Origin: Unio delphinus
Lineage: Eukaryota; Mollusca; Bivalvia; Unionida; Unionidae
NCBI GenBank assembly: GCA_029339505.1
Contig: JAQISU010000003.1
Location: 14,721,001 to 14,785,000 of the forward strand
Length of the DNA stretch: 64,000 nucleotides
Reading direction: 5' to 3'
Part shown: positions 35,394 to 46,978 of the stretch, piece after piece
Numbering within the stretch: position 1 is the first letter of the stretch
Layout of the letters: every line of letters starts with the position of its first letter
The notes under the pieces: generated by a model
The model's database searches: none
Told to the model about the DNA's origin: nothing
What the model saw: only the letters and a program-made list of their open reading frames with translations
Position numbers and translations under genes: made by a program

Positions 35394-35438
<45 letters not shown>

Positions 35439-35566
35439 TTGCAACTAATATCGTACAGTATAGCATTCAGGTATTCATTTCATTATCTTCCAGATAGTTT
35501 GAACATAAACTTCTTGTAAAAAAAAAATCTTTTGTAAGCCGCTCGGTTCTGGGCAGCAAAAAGATG

Positions 35567-35638
35567 TTCCGATGCCGGGGATCGAACCCGGGCCGTCTGG
35601 GTGAAAACCAGAAATCCTAACCACTAGACCACATCGGA
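35567..35638 (-). tRNA. tRNA-Glu (UUC), array copy 5
   Basis: Identical to the reference array gene; both promoter boxes and T5 are present. Confidence 0.95.
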
Positions 35639-38600
35639 GACGATGTTAAACCGTCTGCATAATGGGTACATAAATTAAATCCAATATTACCGTTTTGAAG
35701 CTGCAATGATCATGTAGTGAATTACAATATTAATATTCCTATCATTTTATAAATAATCAAAAACAATAAGAAAAATGAATTTTCTACTCTTGCTTTCTTT
35801 CAGTACAGACGTATTTTCTGACGTCATTGTTTTCACAGGAGGCAGTTTCATGGCATCATCAAATTTTCTTTCTTTTCTACCTTACATACAATTGAGATGA
35901 CATAGGAAATGACAAACTATGATTTTGGGCAAGAACAGTCATAGTCTCACCGCCAGTTGCATTATTCTCATTTAGTACGAATATGCAACTCCTTCTTCCT
36001 ATTTCGGTAGCTATTGGCCGCATTCTTCTCATCGATGAACTCTTGCTGGTCATAATATGTTTATGTCTATAAATACGTTGACGGAGTCACACTTTACTAT
36101 TACGCAAGGGGTAGCACCTGGTCAATGATAAAGTACAGATGAAAGTGATAGGAAAGTCAGAAAAGGAATACTATGAAAGATAAATAAGTAAAAGAGTGTT
36201 AGTGTACGTTTTAGTCCCTTCATCCTCAAACTAATCCGGCTACCGTAGTAGTGATGATATAGACAGTGGCATAGCGAGGATATTTGGCGTCCAGGAAAAA
36301 GAATCTCAAATGTGAGGATCCCAATGCAAAACACCCAAATTTGCGCCCCCGGCTGCCCCTGTTTCCCAGTTATGTTGATACTTTGGGCTGATTTGAGCCC
36401 CATATGGCGCCCCCTAGCCATGGGCGCCCGGAACGAATGCCACACCTGCCACCCCCATCGCTACGCCACTGGATATAGAGAATATCAACCGACATCACTC
36501 TGAGAATGACTAGGTCGAACTTCTAGCTGACTAGTTCATTCGAATGTGAGTTTGGAAAGCTTCTGCTTGTATGATACCGAGTCAGGAGCTTCTGCAATTA
36601 TTGGTGGTAACTTGTTCCAAGTCCCTTTTGTACATGCGAAGAAGCCGAACGTAAACAGTGTGTCGATGTTGACTTTAATTAGAACTTTCCCGATCATTTG
36701 CCTTAGATTGACAATATTTCAGAGTCAGGTATTTTTCCGCTTGTATGTCCACTAGGCTGCTCCCAATCTTGTACAATATAGTCAGCTGGGCCTTGGTTCG
36801 ACTGCATTCGAGGGATTCCCACTGGAGATGGTTCGGCATTGCACTGACACTACAGTTACGATATTTTATATGTGGTGAATCTATCAGCTCTCATCTGAAC
36901 CATCTCTATCGTATTTATTAGATCTTTATTATGTCGGTTCCACACAGTCGAGCAATACTCATGACCTGGTCGAACCAGAATGAGATATGCTGAACTCTTT
37001 ACATCCTCATTGTTGATGTGTAGATTCTGGCGCCGGAAACTAAGGTTACTCTTCCCTCTTATCTCTATCTTGTCTGTGTGCCTTTTTCCAAGAGAGGTCT
37101 CTGGACTATTTAACCCCGAGATATTTTGTTGCATGCTCCTTGGTTTAATTGTTCCCCTTAAGAGTGTATTTGGACATGATTAGTGATTGCTTCATGTAAA
37201 CTCTAAGGATACATAATGTTTCTTGATCGGTCGAATACCCCAAGATATTTCCCAGAGGGACAGTCGGTTCAGTTCTTCTAGGAGTATCTCACAGTCCTTG
37301 GAGGTATTTAGTTCCTTTTAGACTATACACTGATCTGCAAAACAAAGCCGGACACAGAGTGCATATTCCACAGCAGATAAGATATATATTTTTAAAATTG
37401 AAAACATTAATTTGTCAATTTTAAGGAAAAGTAGGGGTCGATTCTATTCAGTATTATTTGACCAAACAAATCACTAGAGAGTTGATTTATGTATCAAAAG
37501 TTAGTTAGTGAAAGTATTAGAGGGAAAATGTTAAGAATCTTTGGCTAATTTATAATTATGAAAAAGAACTTACTATGTCTAACAGTATCATTCCGAAGTG
37601 TCATTTGGGCGTACACCATGTTTGTCTTTTTTCCACTTTACTCTTTTCTTTAGTCTCAACGATTTAAACCCCTTTTCAGCTGAAGGAAGCTGGAGAGTGT
37701 TGGTAGAAACCTTAGAACTATTTTAACTGTTGTATGCAAACGATTTATTTCTCTATCCTGACACTGCTTACCAGTTACAAAATATGCTCAATAGGCTGCG
37801 AACATGTTGCATAAAGTACAAATATACATGTACCTGGATCTCACCCAAGTCGTACAAGGCAAGGCAAGGCAAGGCAAGGCAATAATGATTAATATCATTT
37901 ATAACACTTGCAATAGATAACAGGTTCTTTTGAAACGCGCTAAAATATGTTTTTGAATCGCACGATCTATGGATATACATGATGGGCCAGTGGCCTATAT
38001 TATAAATAAACACAATTACTGTACATATATTATCGAATACATATATTGTTTGCAGCAAGGGGAAAAAAAAGACATATGAAGAATTTTAACAAATTAATTT
38101 TATTCTATGTACTTATGATTTTGTTGCTTAAAAAGTTGAAGTCAATAAAAAATACGAGAAAACACAGATAAATTAGCCTTCAATATAGTTAATCAAAACC
38201 GGTTTTAGGCATAATTTCAACCTTTTTACTTACCAGGTATTTGGAATATAAAACAATGAGTGCGCAATAATTATAATAATGGCAATAACACCAATACATA
38301 CAATGATGATAATGATAATGTTGATGATTACCTCGAAAGCTTGAAAAGGATCTAGAGCTACAATGTTAAAGTTGGCACCAATCTCAACTATCATCAATTT
38401 TCTCTCAACAATTCACTGTTTTTATTACCTTGGATAATGTTTGATGAGGAACGGTATTTATTAAATATTTCGGAAGCACCAACTATGAAATGAGTTGTGA
38501 TTCCGGTAAATAATTGCAATTTATGAAAGTTTTATTTCACTTCTAACAGATGAGGACTGTTTGCCTGCTTATGTCTATAAAAGAAAGAGAAAACAAGAGT

Positions 38601-38725
38601 TCTTTTTCAAGTCTTTAATTATCATCATTTGGGGGTGGGAATCATTTATAAAAATATCAATACTACTACTACTACTACTATTGCTACTACTACTACAACT
38701 ACTATTACTACTTCTACTACTGCTG

Positions 38726-38770
<45 letters not shown>

Positions 38771-38898
38771 TTGCAACTAATATCGTACAGTATAGCATTC
38801 AGGTATTCATTTCATTATCTTCCAGATAGTTTGAACATAAACTTCTTGTAAAAAAAAAATCTTTTGTAAGCCGCTCGGTTCTGGGCAGCAAAAAGATG
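35567..38898. repeat. Array unit 5 (3,332 bp)
   Basis: Complete unit, same length as unit 4. Micro-ORF 35,747-35,881. MITE 36,264-36,471. LINE remnant about 36,536-37,357. Five AAGGC repeats at about 37,856-37,880. Confidence 0.96.
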
Positions 38899-38970
38899 TT
38901 CCGATGCCGGGGATCGAACCCGGGCCGTCTGGGTGAAAACCAGAAATCCTAACCACTAGACCACATCGGA
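38899..38970 (-). tRNA. tRNA-Glu (UUC), array copy 6
   Basis: Identical to the reference array gene. Confidence 0.95.
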
Positions 38971-41900
38971 GACGATGTTAAACCGTCTGCATAATGGGTA
39001 CATAAATTAAATCCAATATTACCGTTTTGAAGCTGCAATGATCATGTAGTGAATTACAATATTAATATTCCTATCATTTTATAAATAATCAAAAACAATA
39101 AGAAAAATGAATTTTCTACTCTTGCTTTCTTTCAGTACAGACGTATTTTCTGACGTCATTGTTTTCACAGGAGGCAGTTTCATGGCATCATCAAATTTTC
39201 TTTCTTTTCTACCTTACATACAATTGAGATGACATAGGAAATGACAAACTATGATTTTGGGCAAGAACAGTCATAGTCTCACCGCCAGTTGCATTATTCT
39301 CATTTAGTACGAATATGCAACTCCTTCTTCCTATTTCGGTAGCTATTGGCCGCATTCTTCTCATCGATGAACTCTTGCTGGTCATAATATGTTTATGTCT
39401 ATAAATACGTTGACGGAGTCACACTTTACTATTACGCAAGGGGTAGCACCTGGTCAATGATAAAGTACAGATGAAAGTGATAGGAAAGTCAGAAAAGGAA
39501 TACTATGAAAGATAAATAAGTAAAAGAGTGTTAGTGTACGTTTTAGTCCCTTCATCCTCAAACTAATCCGGCTACCGTAGTAGTGATGATATAGACAGTG
39601 GCATAGCGAGGATATTTGGCGTCCAGGAAAAAGAATCTCAAATGTGAGGATCCCAATGCAAAACACCCAAATTTGCGCCCCCGGCTGCCCCTGTTTCCCA
39701 GTTATGTTGATACTTTGGGCTGATTTGAGCCCCATATGGCGCCCCCTAGCCATGGGCGCCCGGAACGAATGCCACACCTGCCACCCCCATCGCTACGCCA
39801 CTGGATATAGAGAATATCAACCGACATCACTCTGAGAATGACTAGGTCGAACTTCTAGCTGACTAGTTCATTCGAATGTGAGTTTGGAAAGCTTCTGCTT
39901 GTATGATACCGAGTCAGGAGCTTCTGCAATTATTGGTGGTAACTTGTTCCAAGTCCCTTTTGTACATGCGAAGAAGCCGAACGTAAACAGTGTGTCGATG
40001 TTGACTTTAATTAGAACTTTCCCGATCATTTGCCTTAGATTGACAATATTTCAGAGTCAGGTATTTTTCCGCTTGTATGTCCACTAGGCTGCTCCCAATC
40101 TTGTACAATATAGTCAGCTGGGCCTTGGTTCGACTGCATTCGAGGGATTCCCACTGGAGATGGTTCGGCATTGCACTGACACTACAGTTACGATATTTTA
40201 TATGTGGTGAATCTATCAGCTCTCATCTGAACCATCTCTATCGTATTTATTAGATCTTTATTATGTCGGTTCCACACAGTCGAGCAATACTCATGACCTG
40301 GTCGAACCAGAATGAGATATGCTGAACTCTTTACATCCTCATTGTTGATGTGTAGATTCTGGCGCCGGAAACTAAGGTTACTCTTCCCTCTTATCTCTAT
40401 CTTGTCTGTGTGCCTTTTTCCAAGAGAGGTCTCTGGACTATTTAACCCCGAGATATTTTGTTGCATGCTCCTTGGTTTAATTGTTCCCCTTAAGAGTGTA
40501 TTTGGACATGATTAGTGATTGCTTCATGTAAACTCTAAGGATACATAATGTTTCTTGATCGGTCGAATACCCCAAGATATTTCCCAGAGGGACAGTCGGT
40601 TCAGTTCTTCTAGGAGTATCTCACAGTCCTTGGAGGTATTTAGTTCCTTTTAGACTATACACTGATCTGCAAAACAAAGCCGGACACAGAGTGCATATTC
40701 CACAGCAGATAAGATATATATTTTTAAAATTGAAAACATTAATTTGTCAATTTTAAGGAAAAGTAGGGGTCGATTCTATTCAGTATTATTTGACCAAACA
40801 AATCACTAGAGAGTTGATTTATGTATCAAAAGTTAGTTAGTGAAAGTATTAGAGGGAAAATGTTAAGAATCTTTGGCTAATTTATAATTATGAAAAAGAA
40901 CTTACTATGTCTAACAGTATCATTCCGAAGTGTCATTTGGGCGTACACCATGTTTGTCTTTTTTCCACTTTACTCTTTTCTTTAGTCTCAACGATTTAAA
41001 CCCCTTTTCAGCTGAAGGAAGCTGGAGAGTGTTGGTAGAAACCTTAGAACTATTTTAACTGTTGTATGCAAACGATTTATTTCTCTATCCTGACACTGCT
41101 TACCAGTTACAAAATATGCTCAATAGGCTGCGAACATGTTGCATAAAGTACAAATATACATGTACCTGGATCTCACCCAAGTCGTACAAGGCAATAATGA
41201 TTAATATCATTTATAACACTTGCAATAGATAACAGGTTCTTTTGGAACGCGCTAAAATATGTTTTTGAATCGCACGATCTATGGATATACATGATGGGCC
41301 AGTGGCCTATATTATAAATAAACACAATTACTGTACATATATTATCGAATACATATACTGTTTGCAGCAAGGGGAAAAAAAAGACATATGAAGAATTTCA
41401 ACAAATTAATTTTATTCTATGTGCTTATGATTTTGTTGCTTAAAAAGTTGAAGTCAATAAAAATAACGAGAAAACACAGATAAATTAGCCTTCAATGTAG
41501 TTAATCAAAACCGGTTTTAGGCATGATTTCAACCTTTTTACTTACCAGGTATTTGGAATATAAAACAATGAGTGCGCAATAATTATAATAATGGCAATAA
41601 CACCAATACATACAATGATGATAATGATAATGTTGATGATTACCTCGAAAGCTTGAAAAGGATCTAGAGCTACAATGTTAAAGTTGGCACCAATCTCAAC
41701 TATCATCAATTTTCTCTCAACAATTCACTGTTTTTATTACCTTGGATAATGTTTGATGAGGAACGGTATTTATTAAATAATTCGGAAGCCCCAACTATGA
41801 AATGAGTTGTGATTCCGGTAAATAATTGCAATTTATGAAAGTTTTATTTCACTTCTAACAGATGAGGACTGTTTGCCTGCTTATGTCTATAAAAGAAAGA

Positions 41901-42035
41901 GAAAACAAGAGTTCTTTTTCAAGTCTTTAATTATCATCATTTGGGGGTGGGAATCATTTATAAAAATATCAATACTACTACTACTACTACTATTGCTACT
42001 ACTACTACAACTACTACTACTACTTCTACTACTGC

Positions 42036-42082
<47 letters not shown>

Positions 42083-42210
42083 TTGCAACTAATATCGTAC
42101 AGTATAGCATTCAGGTATTCATTTCATTATCTTCCAGATAGTTTTAACATAAACTTCTTGTAAAAAAAAAATCTTTTGTAAGCCGCTCGGTTCTGGGCAG
42201 CAAAAAGATG
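38899..42210. repeat. Array unit 6 (3,312 bp)
   Basis: Complete unit. Micro-ORF 39,079-39,213. MITE 39,596-39,803. LINE remnant about 39,868-40,689. The 20-bp shortfall against unit 5 is explained by loss of four AAGGC repeats (one left at about 41,188). The second half carries private changes (for example GTGCTTATG near 41,421), marking a switch to the right-hand sub-family. Confidence 0.96.
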
Positions 42211-42282
42211 TTCCGATGCCGGGGATCGAACCCTTGCCGTCTGGGTGAAAACCAGAAATCCTAACCACTAGACCACATCGGA
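42211..42282 (-). tRNA. tRNA-Glu (UUC), array copy 7, damaged T-stem
   Basis: It is the same as the other array copies except that the 5' strand of the T-stem is AAGGG instead of CCGGG. This leaves two A-G mismatches (49-65 and 50-64). The anticodon, acceptor arm, A box and B box core GGTTCGATCCC are unchanged, so it could still be transcribed, but folding would be weakened. Possibly a pseudogene in the making. Confidence 0.8.
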
Positions 42283-45200
42283 GACGATGTTAAACCGTCT
42301 GCATAATGGGTACATAAATTAAATCCAATATTACCGTTTTGAAGATGCAATGATCATCTAGTGAATTACAATATTAATATTCCTATCATCATTTTATAAA
42401 TAATCAAAAACAATAAGAAAAATGAATTTTCTACTCTTGCTTTCTTTCAGTACAGACGTATTTTCTGACGTCATAGTTTTCACAGGAGGCAGTTTCATGG
42501 CATCATCAAATTTTCTTTCTTTTCTACCTTACATACAATTGAGATGACATAGGAAATGACAAATTATGATTTTGGGCAAGAACGGTCATAGTCTCACCGC
42601 CAGTTGCATTATTCTCATTTAGTACGAATATGCAACTCCTTCTTCCTATTTCGGTAGCTATTGGCCGCTTTCTTCTCATCGATGAACTCTTGCTGGTCAT
42701 AATATGTTTATGTCTATAAATACGTTGACGGAGTCACACTTTACTATTACGCAAGGGGTAGCACCTGGTCAATGATAAAGTACAGATGAAAGTGATAGGA
42801 AAGTCAGAAAAGGAATACTATGAAAGATAAATAAGTAAAAGAGTGTTAGTGTACGTTTTAGTCCCTTCATCCTCAAACTAATCCGGCTACCGTAGTAGTG
42901 ATGATATAGACAGTGGCATAGCGAGGATATTTGGCGTCCAGGAAAAAGAATCTCAAATGTGAGGATCCCAATGCAAAACACCCAAATTTGCGCCCCCGGC
43001 TGCCCCTGTTTCCCAGTTATGTTGATACTTTGGGCTGATTTGAGCCCCATATGGCGCCCCCTAGCCATGGGCGCCCGGAACGAATGCCACACCTGCCACC
43101 CCCATCGCTACGCCACTGGATACAGAGAATATCAACCGACATCACTCTGAGAATGACTAGGTCGAAATTCTAGCTGACTAGTTTCTTGATGGGTCGAATA
43201 CCCCAAGATATTTCCCAGAGGGGCAGTCGGTTCAGTTCTTCTTGGAGTATATCACAGTCCTTGGAGGTATTTAGTTCCTTTTAGACTATACACTGATTCC
43301 GCTTGTATGTCCACTAGGCTGCTCCCAATCTTGTACAATATAATCAGCTGGGCCTTGGTTCGACTGCATTCGAGGGATTCCCACTGGAGATGGTTCAGCA
43401 TTGCACTGACACTACAGTTACGATATTTTATTTGTGGTGAATCTATCAGCTCACATCTGAACCATCTCTATCGTATTTATTAGATCTTTATTATGTCGGT
43501 TCCACACAGTCGAGCAATACTCGAATACATATACTGTTTGCAGCAAGGGGAAAAAAAGACATATGAAGAATTTTAACAAATTAATTTTATTCTATGTACT
43601 TTTGATTTTGTTGCTTAAAAAGTTGAAGTCTATAAAAATACGAGAAAGCAGAGAGAAATTAGCCTTCAATATAGTTAATCAAAACCGGTTTTAGGCATAA
43701 TTTCAACCTTTTTACTTACCAGGTATTTGGAATATAAAACAATGAGTGCGCAATAATTATAATAATGGCAATAACACCAATACATACAATGATGATAATG
43801 ATAATGTTGATGATTACCTCGAAAGCTTGAAAAGGATCTAGAGCTACAATGTTAAAGTTGGCACCAATCTCAACTATCATCAATTTTCTCTCAACAATTC
43901 ACTGTTTTTATTATCTTGGATAATGTTTGATGAGGAACGGTATTTATTAAATATTTCGGAAGCACCAACTATGAAATGAGTTGTGATTCCGGTAAATAAT
44001 TGCAATTTATGAAAGTTTTATTTCACTTCTAACAGATGAGGACTGTTTGCCTGCTTATGTCTATAAAAGAAAGAGAAAACAAGAGTTCTTTTTCAAGTCT
44101 TTAATTATCATCATTTGGGGGTGGGAATCATTTATAAAAAATATCAATACTACTACTACTACTATTGCTACCACTTCATCTAGGAAAGTCAGAAAAGGAA
44201 TACTATGAAAGATAAATAAGTAAAAGAGTGTTAGTGTACGTTTTAGTCCCTTCATCCTCAAACTAATCCGGCTACCGTAGTAGTGATGATATAGACAGTG
44301 GCATAGCGAGGATATTTGGCGTCCAGGAAAAAGAATCTCAAATGTGAGGATCCCAATGCAAAACACCCAAATTTGCGCCCCCGGCTGCCCCTGTTTCCCA
44401 GTTATGTTGATACTTTGGGCTGATTTGGGCCCCATATGGCGCCCCCTAGCCATGGGCGCCCGGAACGAATGCCACACCTGCCACCCCCATCGCTACGCCA
44501 CTGGATATAGAGAATATCAACCGACATCACTCTGAGAATGACTAGGTCGAACTTCTAGCTGACTAGTTCATTCAAATGTGAGTTTGGAAAGCTCCTGCTT
44601 GTATGATACCGAGTCAGGAGCTTCTGCAATTATTGGTGGTAACTTGTTCCAAGTCCCTTTTGTACATGCGAAGAAGCCTAACGTAAACAGTGTGTCGATG
44701 TTGACTTTAATTAGCACTTTCCCGATCATTTGCCGTAGATTGACAATATTTCAGAGTCAGGTATTTTTCCGCTTGTATGTCCACTAGGCTGCTCCCAATC
44801 TTGTACAATATAGTCAGCTGAGCCTTGGTTCGACTGCATTCGAGGGATTCCCACTGGAGATGGTTCGGCATTGCACTGACACTACAGTTACGATATTTTA
44901 TATGTGGTGAATCTATCAGCTCTCATCTGAACCATCTCTATCGTATTTATTAGATCTTTATTATGTCGGTTCTACACAGTCGAGCAATACTCATGACCTG
45001 GTCGAACCAGAATGAGATATGCTGAACTCTTTACGTCCTCATTGTTGATGTGTAGATTCTGGCGCCGGAAACTAAGGTTACTCTTCCCTCTTATCTCTAT
45101 CTTGTCTGTGTGCCTTTTTCCAAGAGAGGTCTCTGGACTATTTAACCCCGAGATATTTTGTTGCATGCTCCTTGGTTTAATTGTTCCCCTTAAGAGTGTA

Positions 45201-46730
45201 TTTGGACATGATTAGTGATTGCTTCATGTAAACTCTAAGGATACATAATGTTTCTTGATGGGTCGAATACCCCAAGATATTTCCCAGAGGGACAGTCGGT
45301 TCAGTTCTTCTAGGAGTATCTCACAGTCCTTGGAGGTATTTAGTTCCTTTTAGACTATACACTGATCTGCAAAACAAAGCCGGACACAGAGTGCATATTC
45401 CACAGCAGATAAGATATATATTTTTAAAATTGAAAACATTAATTTGTCAATTTTAAGGAAAAGTAGGGGTCGATTCTATTCAGTATTATTTGACCAAACA
45501 AATCACTAGAGAGTTGATTTATGTATCAAAAGTTAGTTAGTGAAAGTATTAGAGGGAAAATGTTAAGAATCTTTGGCTAATTTATAATTATGAAAAAGAA
45601 CTTACTATGTCTAACAGTATCATTCCGAAGTGTCATTTCTGCGTACACCATGTTTGTCTTTTTTCCACTTTACTTTTTTCTTTAGTCTCAACGATTTAAA
45701 CCCCTTTTCAGCTGAAGGAAGCTGGAGAGTGTTGGTAGAAACCTTAGAACTATTTTAACTGTTGTATGCAAACGATTTATTTCTCTATCCTGACACTGCT
45801 TACCAGTTACAAAATATGCTCAATAGGCTGCGAACATGTTGCATAAAGTACATATATACATGTACCTGGATCTCACCCAAGTCGTACAAGGCAATAATGA
45901 TTAATATCATTTATAACACTTGCAATAGATAACAGGTTCTTTTGAAACGCGCTAAAATATGTTTTTGAATCGCACGATCTATGGATATATATGATGGGCC
46001 AGTGGCCTATATTATAAATAAACACAATTACTGTACATATATTATCGAATACATATACTTTTTGCAGCAAGGGGAAAAAAAGACATATGAAGAATTTTAA
46101 CAAATTAATTTTATTCTATGTACTTATGATTTTGTTGCTTAAAAAGTTGAAGTCAATAAAAAATACGAGAAAACACAGAGAAATTAGCCTTCAATATAGT
46201 TAATCAAAACCGGTTTTAGGCATAATTTCAACCTTTTTACTTACCAGGTATTTGGAATATAAAACAATGAGTGCGCAATAATTATAATAATGGCAATAAC
46301 ACCAATACATACAATGATGATAATGATAATGTTGATGATTACCTCGAAAGCTTGAAAAGGATCTAGAGCTACAATGTTAAAGTTGGCACCAATCTCAACT
46401 ATCATCAATTTTCTCTCAACAATTCACTGTTTTTATTACCTTGGATAATGTTTGATGAGGAACGGTATTTATTAAATATTTCGGAAGCACCAACTATGAA
46501 ATGAGTTGTGATTCCGGTAAATAATTGCAATTTATGAAAGTTTTATTACACTTCTAACAGATGAGGACTGTTTGCCTGCTTATGTCTATAAAAGAAAGAG
46601 AAAACAAGAGTTCTTTTCAAGTCTTTAATTATCATCATTTGGGGGTGGGAATCATTTATAAAAATATCAATACTACTACTACTACTATTGCTACTACTAC
46701 TACAACTACTACTACTACTTCTACTACTGC

Positions 46731-46777
<47 letters not shown>

Positions 46778-46906
46778 TTGCAACTAATATCGTACAGTAT
46801 AGCATTCAGGTATTCATTTCATTATCTTCCAGATAGTTTTAACATAAACTTCTTTTGAAAAAAAAAATCTCTTGTAAGCCGCTCGGTTTTGGGCAGCAAA
46901 AAGATG
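42211..46906. repeat. Array unit 7 (4,696 bp, shuffled composite)
   Basis: The unit starts normally: tRNA 42,211, micro-ORF 42,394-42,528, MITE 42,911-43,118. Near 43,182 it jumps forward into the LINE part (TTTCTTGATGGGTCG). Near 43,297 it jumps back to TCCGCTTGTATGTCC, and near 43,521 forward to GAATACATATACTG. At about 44,171-44,181 it jumps from the CTA tract to TAGGAAAGTC. After that a normal half unit follows: MITE 44,296-44,503, LINE about 44,568-45,389, CTA/TAA tract about 46,670-46,777. The second half has no tRNA or micro-ORF of its own. Confidence 0.94.
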
Positions 46907-46978
46907 TTCCGATGCCGGGGATCGAACCCGGGCCGTCTGGGTGAAAACCAGAAATCCTAACCACTAGACCACATCGGA
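46907..46978 (-). tRNA. tRNA-Glu (UUC), array copy 8
   Basis: Identical to the reference array gene. Confidence 0.95.

Larger units (their letters stand above)
32235..35566. repeat. Array unit 4 (3,332 bp), used as reference unit
   Basis: Complete unit: tRNA 32,235-32,306, micro-ORF 32,415-32,549, TATA-like box 32,736-32,743, MITE 32,932-33,139, LINE remnant about 33,204-34,025, + strand RT remnant about 34,310-34,495, AAGGC repeats about 34,525-34,549, CTA/TAA tract about 35,330-35,437. It differs from unit 5 by private substitutions, for example CCCCTGGAGATGATT near 33,486 against CCACTGGAGATGGTT. Confidence 0.97.
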
